A DNA stretch of 64,000 nucleotides, taken from the NCBI GenBank assembly GCA_000708835.1, contig DF237288.1:36505-100504 (forward strand), in the 5' to 3' direction. The notes beneath the pieces are model-generated. The model saw only the letters and a list, made by a program, of their open reading frames with translations, made no database searches and had not been told where the DNA came from. The DNA comes from Klebsormidium nitens (Eukaryota; Streptophyta; Klebsormidiophyceae; Klebsormidiales; Klebsormidiaceae). How positions within the stretch are numbered: position 1 is the first letter of the stretch; every line of letters starts with the position of its first letter. Below are positions 15,006 to 27,211 of the stretch, piece after piece. Both the position numbers and the translations under genes were made by a program.

Positions 15006-15634
15006 GCCGAGCGCTCTCGGCAGCGTGCATGTGTATACATGTAGGCAATGCATCTCCTGAAAAGCGGCGCGGTACATGATGCAACAGTCCCTGCGCTGTA
15101 GTTGGATACACATTCAAGGCCTAACTCGCAATGTGTACCCAGGACTCTAAGTTGACCACTGAATGATGCATCGCGGGTGTGTACCGTTGGAAAGAACTAA
15201 GTTAGCTCTTCTTGATCATGCATAACCCGCATTTCAAGCACATGGGTACATGCATGAACCATGCAGGCTTTGGGTTAGACTGCCGGCGCAAAGTGAAGCT
15301 CTTGTTGAATATCACAATGATGAACGAAAGGGCCCAGGCTGTCATGGGACGACTGGCCATCACCCGCCGCCGCACGGCGTCCCTAGCTCCATGTACGTGG
15401 TCAGTAAACACTTATTAGCTCGAGAAATCTACATTTGGGTCGGCATGCTTATCTAAGCCCGAAAGCGAGTCTTAGCTCAGAATGCATACTGCACTCGGCA
15501 AAGTGTGCCAAAAGTGATCGAGCAAGAGTTGGAGGAAGATCCCAATGCAGCTAGGCGCAGTCAAAAGCTTGCAATGCACATGCCATTCTAAGATGAGTAT
15601 AGTTTGGATCTGAAAGACAATCTGGACCAGCCCT

Positions 15635-15639
15635 TTACA
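15635..15639 (-). terminator. TGTAA polyadenylation element, OXA1
   Basis: TGTAA on the minus strand lies about 190 bases beyond the OXA1 stop. Another copy at 15800-15796 is only about 26 bases beyond the stop and seems too close. Confidence 0.35.
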
Positions 15640-15825
15640 CGAAATCATGCCGTCTGCCAAGAAGCGTCAAAGTGAACCCTGTCTAGACAATTGAACGAGG
15701 CAATCTTTGCGACTTGTGGCGAGGCCTGGTATGCCCATAAGAAATCACATCGAGAAAGCATATTATATCACCGGGATGGCATACTAACAGCGCTCTTACA
15801 GCATGATCGATACCCGTCAACAGAA

Positions 15826-18550
15826 TCATTTCCGTTTACTTCGCCTCTTTTTAGTTGGTCGTGGTATTGACTGCAAAGATGTTGGGGTACTACTGACTAC
15901 TTCTGTTTGATGCATACTTGAAGCCATGGGCAACGGTTGCTGACCTGCTTCGTTCAAAGTTGGAATACCAAGTGCCTCTTTCACCTTCGGTACCTTGAGA
16001 ACTGCAAGACGATTGGCATGTTAGGAGCAAAAGAAAGAGTAAGACTCGAAGGACACCAGTTACACCTCTGTCAACAAAGGACGGGGTTATATCCTTCCTG
16101 GCACTTCTCAGAAGCTTTAGCAGGAGGCAGAGGGCTTACGTGAGCTTTGCAGCAACGAGAAGAGGTTGGACGGGATCCAGTAGCAGAAGAGGGCCTGCAC
16201 ATAAAGCACGCACGTCAGAGCAAGCCCGATGTTGCTCACTTTGCACTTCCAATACAGAGACGACCACAGGGTGCCACTTGTAGGCACAAATCCGTGTTGA
16301 GCTAGCGAAATCACCAGCCCCGACACTGCAGGCAGAGGGCAAAGCGAATCAGGCGTCACCTTCTCAAAGGACATGGTGAGGGGAACCATGGCCACCCCCA
16401 GGACGCGCATCGCCATTTTCATGGTCTTGGCCATGGGCTGCCCCTGCATGCCCTCCATGGCTCCCACCTGAGAAACGAGAGCGACAAGTTAGAGAGACTT
16501 CACGATAGGCAGGCGCCAGGAAGTTGCAGGGATGCCATGCCTGGTGGCCCTGCTGAGGGCCAACCCCAGCGAGGCTTCGATTCATGACCACCAACGCTTC
16601 ATGGTACAATGGAGACAGCAACCGCAGATATGGCATACTCTGAGAGAGATTGTGCGCAGCGAAAACGGGGGCTAGCCTGCAACCTGCAGCGGCTCGCAAA
16701 GGATTCGCTCTTTGGGACATGATGTGCGGGCAGGGCCGTGCTCACCTCAACAGTGATCAGGAAGGTGGCAGCGCAGATGGTGGGCAGCAGGTAGGTGGGG
16801 TCAGCGCCAGACAGGTCCGTGAACCAGAAGAGGCCCCCTTCCTTGAACGACGGCAAATTCTCTGACATCCGCCGAATCTGAGAAGATGGATCCATTGGTC
16901 CAATGAAAGACGGCAGGAAGTGCCGGGTCATAGCGAGGTGCAATTCGATGGCTACCCAAAGATAAGCTGACTAACACCCTTCTGCACCGGATCAAGGGAT
17001 TATGAGCTGCATCAGCTTACCGCCAAGAAGAAGCCAATGAAGAGGGGAGCTTGTGCAAACGCCCCTGCCATCGTCTTGAGCGGATTCACATTGTATCTGC
17101 ATGCGGAAGGAAGAGACCACCCTTGAACTTGCAGTACATGGTTTGGAAGCAAAGGGATCTATGCACGCTGTCAAGAAACACAGCCATTTCCCAGTCCTTT
17201 CACCACTGAAAGGCTTTCCCAGCACCAGGTGCTTCTTGAGGTACTACCAGCGAAAAGGCCATATCCCAAATAGGAAACAACCGCTGATTCACGGCTTGGC
17301 CTGCTCTGCTGCCCTTACTTCTTCATAACTTCTGACATCTGTCGCTGGATCTCCTGCGTCGCCTGGTGGTCGGTTACCTGCACAAGGATGCCAACACACT
17401 CAGAACCTACCCAACGTTAAGGTGAATGTGCCGGCCAGCTCAGACTAAGATTGGACAAGCAACACGCTAACTGGGTTGCTCGTTCAAAGGGTTCACTTAC
17501 ATTCTCCCTCATCTTCTTGGACAGCACTTCCAGCTCAGGGCGGGCCGCCTGCATACAAGGGCAGCCAGTGAGCAGGCCAGACAGAGGGATCATCCTACGG
17601 GAAGTTGCTGGCACAGACAGACGGGAGGGCGCCGCCAGGACACTGGAGCACAGTCAGCAGCGTAGCAGAGACACATGCTGGAAGCGTTTCAAAGGAAAGA
17701 CGCAGTCGTGGGGCGCACCGACATCCTGGCCGTTGATCGCATCTGGAAGAGGGTGATGGGGAAGAGGCAGGCGCGCGCAGTCAGAGTGGTGGCGGCGATG
17801 GTGGCCCACCTGCAGGCCGCAGCGCACGCGGGGGAGTGAGCCCCAGCCAGAGGCAATCAGGCGCCAGAGCACTGCAACCACTATGCGAAAGGTAGATCTG
17901 CTACAAGTAGTGCAGTGCGCCGTCTTATTCAAGGGTAAAAGCGCTTCGCCTGGGGGTAAAAATAGAGGCAGGGACATCTCCCCCTTGCGTGACAAGGTAG
18001 TCAGATGGATCAAACCTCTAGAGCCCATGTCATACTGCCACACCATTACCAATTTCTGCCCACAGGCGCTTGATGTGACTGTGCCTGAGGACTGCGCTGA
18101 ATGCTGTGCCTACCAGGGCAGGCCGGTGTACTGGTGCATCGCCTCCAGCATGTACTGAATGGCAGCGATGGGGGCCGCCGATTCGCTGGCGATGGCGGCC
18201 ACCTCGCTGCCCCCGCTGGCAGCCGCGACAGACACACTCTGTACCACCTCTGCAGCAGCAGCATCAGCGGGCGAGCTGCTGAAGCACCGGCCTCCGCCTG
18301 ACGCCCACAGGGTTGCGGGGAGCAGCCCACATGGCAGAAGAGGCCCCTGGGAGAGACGATTGTGGCCACTGCTCAGGCCAATGACACCTGCCTCCAGCTT
18401 GGAGGGGGACGACGCTGCTTGACGGGTCCCATCAGGAGGCTCGTCATCTCGGACTGGCCCAGCCCAAACATGAGCAGCGCTGAGCGCATTGAAATGCCAA
18501 TGCTCTGCGGCGCGCACGCCAAGGCGCAAAGAACTGCGAAGGCGCAGCAT
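15826..18550 (-). CDS. OXA1: OXA1-type mitochondrial inner-membrane insertase
   Basis: Nine exons join in phase: 18550-18114, 17809-17719, 17548-17501, 17377-17319, 17096-17021, 16877-16746, 16467-16360, 16194-16140, 16001-15826, giving 393 residues. YidC/Oxa1/Alb3 proteins insert respiratory-chain subunits into the inner membrane co-translationally. Visible features are an Arg/Ala/Ser-rich presequence starting MLRLRSSLRLGVRAA, then MHQYTGLPWWATIAATTLT leading into the first membrane segment, KYNVNPLKTMAGAFAQAPLF, a Met-rich loop (residues about 282-317) and ALFCYWIPSNLFSLLQ near the C-terminus. The protein ends in a basic tail (PTKKRRSKRK), the part of Oxa1 that contacts the mitoribosome. 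The long presequence, lack of chloroplast Alb3 features and the basic tail favour mitochondria. An in-frame ATG at 18601 would add 17 residues; the 18550 start gives a more typical presequence. A possible 74-base intron inside the last exon would remove the tail. Confidence 0.93.
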
Positions 18551-19045
18551 TGCAAGAAAAAGAGCAGCGCCGATGCCACTACCTGACCCTGCCGCTACCA
18601 ACTACCAGCCACGCTCAACACGCAGCGCCGCTGCCACTGCCAGCCAGGTAACTTTGAATTTCAAAGCGTGGGCAATTTGCCTGAGCCTCATGTGCAGTGC
18701 AGCAACTTCGTCCCTTTGCCCAGTATTCTTCCACTAGAAGTGGCAGGGTTAGATGAACTTGATTAGAATTGGTTGTTTCTTTCACGATTTAAGGCTTTGA
18801 CTGTGAGCTCAGTTCTAAGAGTTGTACAGATGCGGCTTTTGGCAACCGTGCGGCGGCGGCTCCGTGCCTCTTGCCACGGAACTTTTTACTCCCCAATTTG
18901 GTTGATCAAGAGTTTCCAAGTTTAGCACAATGTGCATGATGATTGGTTCCATTCTTGCAGACTCCAAAACTACTTGAAGTTGAAGTAGCCTACTTGTCCG
19001 CTGCCTCATCGGATGCTGTAGTACATGCAGTGTGTACTACTACTA

Positions 19046-19068
19046 GACTCCGAGTCCGACTCCGAGTC
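19046..19068. repeat. Tandem GACTCCGAGTC palindromes
   Basis: Two copies of the 11-base odd palindrome GACTCCGAGTC, at 19046-19056 and 19058-19068, separated by one base. Each can fold on itself. The core GACTCCGA recurs at 28246. Confidence 0.6.
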
Positions 19069-19282
19069 GCTTCCAAATTTGGCGCCAAATCTTCCTCACT
19101 GGGCTTTCATTGTTTCATTGTCAACAAAGCTTGAATAGTGCAAGCGCCAACAACAATATTGAAGCTGGACAGGAGGTCTTCCCATGAGCCAAAGGTTCCG
19201 GGCTCGGGAGAAGCGCTCACGAGGCTGTCAAGGCTGAGGTAGCCATGAGATTTGTTTTCTGGATGGTACATGCACCCCAGTG

Positions 19283-19330
19283 TTGCGAAGGCTGAGGGTC
19301 CCCTTCATCAATTGCGAAGGCTGAGGGTCC
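19283..19330 (+). promoter_or_regulatory. 19-base direct repeat upstream of SPT16
   Basis: TTGCGAAGGCTGAGGGTCC occurs twice, exactly, at 19283-19301 and 19312-19330 (29-base period). It lies 78-125 bases before the SPT16 ATG. Repeated boxes at this distance could be a transcription-factor site or a simple duplication. The repeat itself is certain; the function is inference. Confidence 0.45.
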
Positions 19331-19407
19331 TCTTCGACGGCGCTTCCCAGTGAACACACAGTTCCATCATTGCTTGGCGTCATCAAAATCTACTATAATT
19401 GGCGCTG

Positions 19408-22400
19408 ATGGCGGCCAATGGGAGCAACCCCGCTCCTTCGGAAGAGAGCATCGACAGCGCCACCTTCAGCAGCCGCCTGCAGACCTTGTATGCCAGCTGG
19501 GAGGTGAGGGTCACCCTGCTACTTCGGCATGCCACCCACCATGACCTGGCCACACAACATTTGCGCGTTGCGTTTTGAGTGCTCTGTGGCTGCATCATTG
19601 AGACTTGACATAGCGCCTACTCATTTCCCTGCAGGCTTCGCGCGCATCGCTGTGGGGTGGTGCGCAGGCACTGGCGGTGGCCAGCGGGCCGGGCAGCGAG
19701 GACCTACGGTACCTTAAGTCTTCCGCTTTGCAGCTCTGGCTCCTCGGGTAAGGGCACCGGCCAGTGCCACCACGCGCATATGAGGGATCAGGGAAGGGCC
19801 AGCTGTGTTGTTTGCTGTGGATTGACTATCATTGGTTATGCACCTTCTGCCCAGAGAGTCACCAATCTCGCGGTTGTTTGCAGGTTTGAGTTCCCAGAGA
19901 CCATCATGGTGTTCCTTGCCGGAGGCGTCCACTTCATCTGCAGCAAAAAGAAGGGTGAGATCCTCTGTCAATTGAACCTCCTGCATGTCAGCATTAGCAC
20001 TTGTCCGCATACCAATCAAGCAATCTTCTGGGTATTAGCCCCACCAAGGTTGCCTGACACAGCTTTATTTTTTCTTGCAGCTGGTATGTTGGAGGCGGCC
20101 AAAGCAAGCTTCCCTGAAGACCTTAAAGTGCAGGTAAGTTTCTCGCACCGACCGGCTCACGCATCTGCCTTCAAGTGGAAATTTTCAATCTAGGCTTGTG
20201 TGCAAATTGGGTCCACTATCCCCTCTGATGGCATTCCATTTGACCCGGCATGTGTTTGTCCAGGTCCAGATCCATGTGAAGGGCCGCAGCGATGACGGGG
20301 CCACCCATATTGCGGCGGTGCTGATTGCGCTCAAAGAGAGCAGCGGGGCGACCCCGGCAGTGGGCTGGCTGCCCAAGGAGAAGCCGGAGGGCGACCTCAT
20401 GACCAGGTGGGCGTGGCAGGAAAAGCCCACCGCGCCGCTGGCCCCTGGCTAAACGCCATGCTGTCAAGCAGTGTGCCGGGCAGGAGCGAAGCTGCCATCC
20501 TTTGTTGGCTGTTGTGGGCTCGTCGCTTACTGATGGGCCCACGGCACTCCGCTGCAGGTGGGCGAGTGCGCTGTCTGCGAGTGGGGCGACGCTGGTGGAC
20601 GCCGCGCCCGGGCTGGCGTACCTGCTGGCCACCAAGGACGAGGCAGAGGTATGCACCGCAGCGGCATGGCAAAGACTCTGGGGCTGTGCCAGTCACGTCG
20701 TCGTGCTCCACGATTCGTGGCTACGCCTTTGCTCTACAGCTGACGAAATGTGTTGGGGTGTGCAGATCGTGAACGTGAAGCGGGCCGCCCTCCTGGCCGC
20801 CCAGGTCCTCAAGGTGGGCACTTGCTGCGTCCCTGGTCCAAATCAACTTCCTGCGATTTGCCGGTGTAGTTCAGTTTGTTACCTTCGAATCATGAGTCCG
20901 CAAGCGTAACACGTGGGTTGTTTCGGTTGCAGATGCACGCCATCGTGCAGGTCGAAGAGATCATCGACCAGGAGAAGACTGTAACGCATGCCAAGCTCTC
21001 CGAAGAGTGAGCCCTCTGTATCCAGCTCTTGCTGTGCCACGGGGGGGTATTTCCGTTTCTTTTGCAATTTGACGTGATGTTGTACCGCCCTGCCTGTTCC
21101 ATCCAAAAGCTCGATTCTTTGTTTGAGCATGCCTTGCTTCGAAGGTTGTGTCTGCCTAATGCTGGCTGTACTCGTGGCGCAGTGCGGAGGCAGCGCTGCT
21201 AGAGCCGTCCCGTGTCAAAGTTAAGTTGAGGTGAGAGGGTTTATGTTTCATGACAGTCTTTGAGACGTTGAGGCTGGAGCCGCCAACCTGTTGTGATGTT
21301 TCATCCCAACACGCCGACTGCAAGAAAAAGCTACTGTGCTGGCAGGATGTCTGTAAAATACTTTGGACGCAAAGCCGTCTTGCGTAGTGATTCAACTTTT
21401 CGTGACGAGGCTGCCTGACCAAGCTGTATTTGCTGGCCTTCAGGGCGGAGAACGTGGACTTGGCATATCCCCCCATTTTCCAGAGCGGGTGAGACATGCA
21501 ACCCAGATGCTTTTGTCTGGGACTAAATATATGTGTCCCCAAATATATATCTGGGGCTCTTGTACCGGTGCACAGCAAACGATTTGCTCAAGGCTTTTCT
21601 TTCAACTAGGGACTGAGGTTTCGTTGAGTGTCAAGGAGCTGATATGGGAACGACATCTAGGATTGCACAGCATCATGCACGATTAGATCAACAACCAAGA
21701 CTCGATGCGTGATGGCATGTGTTTGATCAAGGCTGCGCTTCACTCTGAGACACGCACTGTCACCGTTGTTTCCGTGTTCCGAAGAGCCGCTACATCAGCC
21801 TTCGCTCCACTGACACCCGTTTTCGTCGGTGACCTGCAGGGGGGAGTACGACATCCGCCCTGCTGCTGAGAGCAGCCCGGGAACTTTGGATTTTGGTGAG
21901 GCGCGGAAGGCACGGGCACAAGAAGCAGCAGGAAGATGCGAAGGGGCCGTTTCTTGTCGCTACATGTCAGCTGCTCCGGTCGCCCCCCTCTGATAGCGGG
22001 CGGCCATGCGCGAATTGGTCTTGCATGACTGCTTTGATAAGTGCCATGGTTGGTCGGACGTGCAGGGACGTGTGGGGTGATCCTGCTGGCCGTTGGGGCC
22101 AAGTACAACTCGTACTGCGCCACGCTGGCGCGCTCCCTCCTCATCGACTCCACCAAGAAACAGGAACAGGTCGGCCCACGTGCCTCCCTGCCATAGCCGC
22201 TCTCTGTCTCTCCAAGTGACTACGTCTGGGTGTCGAGTCGCTGAATCTTGCAAACGGCCTTAACTTGGAATCGATTTCGATGGTTGCAATTCGATGGTTG
22301 CGAAAGTCAGGGCGGAGGGCGAAACTGAATTCCCGGGAGGGAGAAAAGAGAACGGAGATCCAGCATGCAAACTTGTACTAGTTTGTTCAAGTTTCTTTGT

Positions 22401-25400
22401 TCGTAGATTCTGGATAGACATTGGAGAACGAGCCCCACTACTGGCCCGGTTTGTGGCGAGAGCAGGGCATTCACACTGCTGCTTTGCTTGTGTGCAGGTG
22501 TACAAGGCCTTGTTGCGTGCTCAGGAGGCGGTCATTGCCGCGCTGCGCCCTGGGGCGCGCCTGGCCGACGTTTATCAGGTGAGCCTTCCGCCCCTCCGGT
22601 CACGGATCTTTTCCTCCTGCTTCTCCCGGCTTGGCTGGCAGACCCGACCCGCTTCGCTCGCTGGCTCGAAAGCATCTTGGTTGTGGGCTATCAGAAGGTC
22701 CGCTCCTCGTCTCTTCATCATAATTGGCGGTTGTTTTCATCCAGGCGGGCGTAGCAGTGGTGCAGGCGGACGCCCCGGATGCAGTGCCCTTCCTGTCCAA
22801 GACGTTTGGCAGCAGTATCGGTGAGCGGCGCCTCCCGCCAGCTGCCTTTTTCTCCATGAACCTGCTCATTAGAGGCAGTCCGTGAGCGCACACCACCCCC
22901 TTTGGGTGCCCAATTTTGCGGTCTGCTTGCCCCGCCCCGGGTCGTCCAGCCCCATTGATCTGTGCGGCTTCTGTTCAGGGCTGGAGCTGCGTGAGGGCAC
23001 CTACTCCATCAGTCCCAAGAACAAGGAGACCGTGCGGCCCCACATGTGCTTCAACGTTGCGGTGAGCACCCCCGAAGCCAGCTAGCCGCAGCCACATCGA
23101 TAACCCCTCATCGATGAAGTGCCCAGGCCCAGACTCCCTTTGTGTGCTCATTTCGTATCCCTGCGCTCTTGCTGCTGGTCCCGGCCTGCTTTCCTCCTGC
23201 CGCCCTTCGTCTGTGTCGCGACCGTGTGCCTCCCCCCCCCGTGCAGCTGGGCGTGCAGGCGGTGCCCAACCCGGAGGCTCCGGCGGGGGCGTCCCGCGAG
23301 TACGCCCTGCTGCTGGCCGACACCGTCATCGTGAAGCAAGACCAGGCCGAGGTGCGACCCCGCTCCTCTCTCGCACACCTCCGCTCCCGTGTGACTGCCA
23401 CTCGTCTCGTATCATTGCTCTCCCCTTCGCTGCCCCTCTGGGTGTCCTTCGTCCTGACCGCCCTTCTCCTGCCGCTTGTCTGCAGGTGGCCACTGCCTCG
23501 TGCTCCCGCGCCTGGAACGAGATTGCTTACTCCTTCAAGGTGACCGCTGTCCCCTTGTCCGCGCTTTGTGCTTGTGCTGCTCGGTTGGCGTCCTGCTTTT
23601 CTGCGTGGCCTCTGCCTGTAACCACTCCTGCTTGTGGCCCCCCGCGCCATGGCCGTACTTGGCCCCGCCGGCTGATGACGCGAGCTGCTCCGCTGTGCAG
23701 GATGGAGACGACGAGGAGCCCGACGTGAAGCCGCCTCCCCCGCCACCGCGCCGGGCCGCTGCCGCCGTGGATGCGAAGAATACGCTGCGCTCAGAGAAGG
23801 AGCTGAACAAGGAAGGTAAGCCACCAGCATGGCCGCTTACTGGGCATCGATGTGACGGCCGGAAGAGAACGGCATGCATGATCGTCGTTGGCTTAAACTG
23901 GATTCTACGTCGTGGTATTGAAGGGGTTGTCCGCCGATGGGCCACCGAGCGCGCTCCTGGCCGTGTGCAGAGGAGCGCAAGCGGACGCAGGCGGAGCTGG
24001 TGGCGCAGAAGAACGAGGAGACGCGGCGCCGCATCCTGGACATGGCCAACGGAGGCGCAGGGGGCTCAGGCGGGGGCGCAGGCGGGGGCGGCGGGCGCGG
24101 GGGCGGCGGAGAGGTGGTGGCGTACCGCGGGGTGGACGACATTCCGAGCAGCCGCGAGCTGATGATCCAGGTGGACCAGCGCAACGAGGCCGTGCTGCTG
24201 CCCATCTACGGCCTCATGGTGCCCTTCCACGTGGCCACCATCAAGAACGTGACCAGCTCCCAGGACGGCGGCATCAGCCTGATCCGCATCAACTTCAACG
24301 TGCCCGGCGCAGCGTTCGGCGCGGGGTACACCCCGGCCGTGAAGTACCCGGACTCGGTGTTTTTGCGCGAGGTGTCGTACCGCAGCAGCGACGCGCGGCA
24401 CAGCAACCAGGTGGTGCAGCTGCTCAAGACGATGCGCCGCCAGGTGGCGCAGCGGGAGAACGAGCGGGCGGAGCGCGCCACCCTCGTCACCCAAGAGCGC
24501 CTCCAGCTCCTCAAGGGCCGCGCGCCTCGGCTGAGCGACGTCTGGATCCGGCCCAACTTTGGCGGGCGCGGCAAGAAAGCGACCGGGACACTGGAGGCGC
24601 ATGCTAACGGGTTCCGCTACGCCACCAACAAGGCGGACGAGCGGCTCGACATCATGTACGGCAACATCAAGCACGCCGTCTTCCAGGTGGGAACTCGCGG
24701 CGCCACGCCCGCAAAGCCCGCGCTCTTGACGCCTCCCGCTGCCTGGCTGCCCGTGTGCATGTTGGCCTGTCGCAGTGGGTGCTGACGGGTGGGCGTGCGC
24801 GTGTGCGTGGGTGCAGCCTGCGGACAACGAGATGATCACGCTGATCCACTTCCACCTGCACCACCCCATCATGCTGGGCAAGAAGAAGACGCAGGACGTG
24901 CAGTTCTACGCCGAGGTCATGGACGTCGTGCAGACCGTCCACAGCGGCCGCCGCGCCATGTGAGCCCCGCCGCACCCCGCTCCTGCCCGTCCCTCGACGT
25001 CCCCTGCAAGTTGCACGGACGGCCGGGTGCCCCGTGCGCCTTGGATGGTCTGGCAATGCGGGCAGTGCTGACGGGGTGCTGGCGCATTTGTGGTGCAGGT
25101 ACGACCCGGACGAGATCGAGGAGGAGCAGCGGGAGCGCGAACGACGCAACAAGATCAACAAGGACTTTGAAAACTTTGTGAAAAGGGTGAGGCACCGCCA
25201 CCCTTCGCCCGCCCCTGTTAGCAAACATCCGGTGGCCTCGTGAAGCATTCGATGACAATCTCTAGCGGCCCAGTCCTGGAGGCGCAGGCGCTGACGTGTG
25301 GCGTGCCGTTGTGGGTTGGGCGCAGGCGCAGGAGCTATTCGGGCAGCTGGACCTAGAGTTCGACGTGCCGTTCAACCAGTTCGCGTTCACGGGGGTGCCC

Positions 25401-27002
25401 TTCAAGACCTCCGCCAAGATCATCCCCTGCGTCAATTGCTTGGTTAGCCCCCCGCCCCTGCGTGCGCAACTCGTCAACGGCTCTTGCTTCGGAGTGCCGC
25501 AAGGGACAGCGGTGCAGCGGCTGCTGCAGACTTCGGCTCTCGCATCCTGCTGACGTTTGCGAGGAGCCCTTGTTGTGGATTGACATATCGATCCGGCTTG
25601 TTGCCTCCGCTTGTCGTACCCTCCGCACCATCAGCTAAGTCGTCGTGATGTCTGTACCTCGCTCGCCTGACCCGCGGTCGTACGTGCGTGCTGCGCCAGG
25701 TGTCACTGATTGAGGTGCCATTCCTGGTGGTGACGCTGGACGAGATCGAGATTGTCAGTCTGGAGCGTGTGGGAATGAGCAAGAAGAGCTTCGACATGAC
25801 CATCGTCTTCAAGGTGCGCCATGCGCCGCACTCGGCCCGCGTCTGCACGGCGCTGTACTGCCGCAACCCTAGCTCTCTGCCTTCCATACAAATATGTCTC
25901 TATTGTCGCCTTTGGGGCGCTTGCAAGTGTCCGACTTCTCAGGCAACTGCCCCGCTCTCTGCCTGCTTCTTCCTGTTGTTGCATCTCCTCTTCTGACCCG
26001 GCCCGGCTGTGTTGCCAGGACTTCCGGAAGGACGTCCACCGCATCGATGCTATCCCCACTGCCTCGCTGGAGATGATCAAAGAGTGAGCCGTCGCCCCCG
26101 GGCCACCAGCCTCCAACGTCCTCGCCCGAGTCTGCGGGTAGCCCAGCTTTTTGAAGCTTGGTGCAAAGCGCATTGCCAATAGCTGTCTCTGCCGACGGTC
26201 CCCGTCGTGTTTTGCTTGCTTGCGGGCGGGTGTGCCGGGGTTGCCTGACGGTGGCTGTTTGTTGGCGCTGCGTGCAGCTGGTTGACGAGCATGAAGATCA
26301 AGTACTATGAGAACCGGCTGAACCTGGTGTGGAAGCCCATTTTGCGCACCATCCTGGACGACCCCGACAAGTTCCTCGAGGACGGCGGCTGGGAGTTCCT
26401 CAACGCGGACGCCTCCGACGAGGAAGGCGGCTCCGATGAGGAGTCCGACGCGTACGAGCCGTCCGACGAGGAAGCCGCCTCCGAGTCGTCCGAGGTGCGC
26501 CCCGCCCCGCACAGCAGGCATGCACACATATGGCGTCGACCCTGCGGGTGCTCAGGAGTGCTGGCGTGAGGTGCTGTGCAGCGGGGATAAGTTCGCTCAC
26601 TTTGGCGGCTGCGCTGACGCGGTGGCGGGTGGGTGCAGGAGGAGGACGACGAGAGCGTGGTGGCGTCCGACGAGGACGACGAGGACGGCAGCAGCGGCAG
26701 CGACGAGGACGAGGAGGAGGGCATGGACTGGGACGAGCTCGAGGAGCAGGCCGCCAGGTGCGACGCCCGTCCCACACACTGGCCGCCACACCCAGCCCCT
26801 GCGCAGCGGGTTAATAACCAGCGACGTGCCGGTGGTGGTGTAACTGATGCCAGACTGACGCCATGCTGTGGGCTTGTGGTACAGGGAGGACCGGGATCGC
26901 AGCGATGAAGACGACAGTGAAGACGACCGGCGGCGGAAGAAAGGCAAGGGGCGGCCGCCAGACCGCCGGGGAGCGCCGCCGAGCAAGAAGATGCGGCGAT
27001 GA
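19408..27002 (+). CDS. SPT16: FACT complex histone chaperone subunit SPT16
   Basis: Twenty-seven exons join in phase to 1050 residues, the usual SPT16 length: 19408-19503, 19635-19747, 19884-19954, 20081-20133, 20264-20406, 20558-20648, 20766-20813, 20933-21006, 21183-21230, 21444-21488, 21840-21895, 22066-22169, 22498-22578, 22745-22820, 22979-23061, 23247-23351, 23486-23539, 23701-23815, 23971-24686, 24817-24959, 25099-25186, 25326-25442, 25700-25813, 26019-26083, 26278-26494, 26639-26757, 26885-27002. SPT16 with SSRP1/POB3 disassembles and reassembles nucleosomes ahead of polymerases. Order seen: catalytically dead aminopeptidase-like (M24) domain (about 1-450), hinge with [12 protein letters not shown], dimerisation domain ([20 protein letters not shown]), Rtt106-like PH region ([20 protein letters not shown]), and a long Asp/Glu/Ser tail ending in the basic PPSKKMRR. 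An unusual Gly-rich insert (about 513-535) precedes the dimerisation domain. Codon use is strongly GC3-rich. Confidence 0.96.
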
Positions 27003-27206
27003 GGAGACCATCTCGAAAGCCCAAAGCCTTGGCCAGGGAACTGGTCGAGTTAAGACATCTGCGGAACTGCTTTGTTGGGCCGACACTAGAAAAGCATTCT
27101 GGGAGAGCTTCATTCCATCAGATGTATGTGCGATTTAACCACGATACAGGCCTTCGAAGATCGTGTGCAAGGCGTTTTATTGTCATTCTTTCGATCAATA
27201 AAGGCA

Positions 27207-27211
27207 TGTAA
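27207..27211 (+). terminator. TGTAA polyadenylation element, SPT16
   Basis: TGTAA lies 205 bases after the SPT16 stop, preceded by AATAAA-like sequence (CAATAAAGG, from 27196). Confidence 0.45.

Larger units (their letters stand above)
14848..15825. other. Convergent intergenic region, coiled-coil gene / OXA1
   Basis: Tail-to-tail spacer of about 1 kb carrying both 3' UTRs. Candidate TGTAA elements are at 15001 (+) and 15639-15635 (-). No further gene is seen. Confidence 0.5.
18551..19407. promoter_or_regulatory. Divergent intergenic region, OXA1 / SPT16
   Basis: 857 bases between two head-to-head starts. It holds a tandem GACTC-C-GAGTC palindrome (19046-19068) and a 19-base direct repeat (19283-19330) close to the SPT16 start. 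No other gene is seen. Confidence 0.5.

Noticed and set aside
24066..24881. 271-codon antisense ORF opposite SPT16
   Set aside because: It is a GC-rich shadow of the conserved SPT16 exons and resembles no family.
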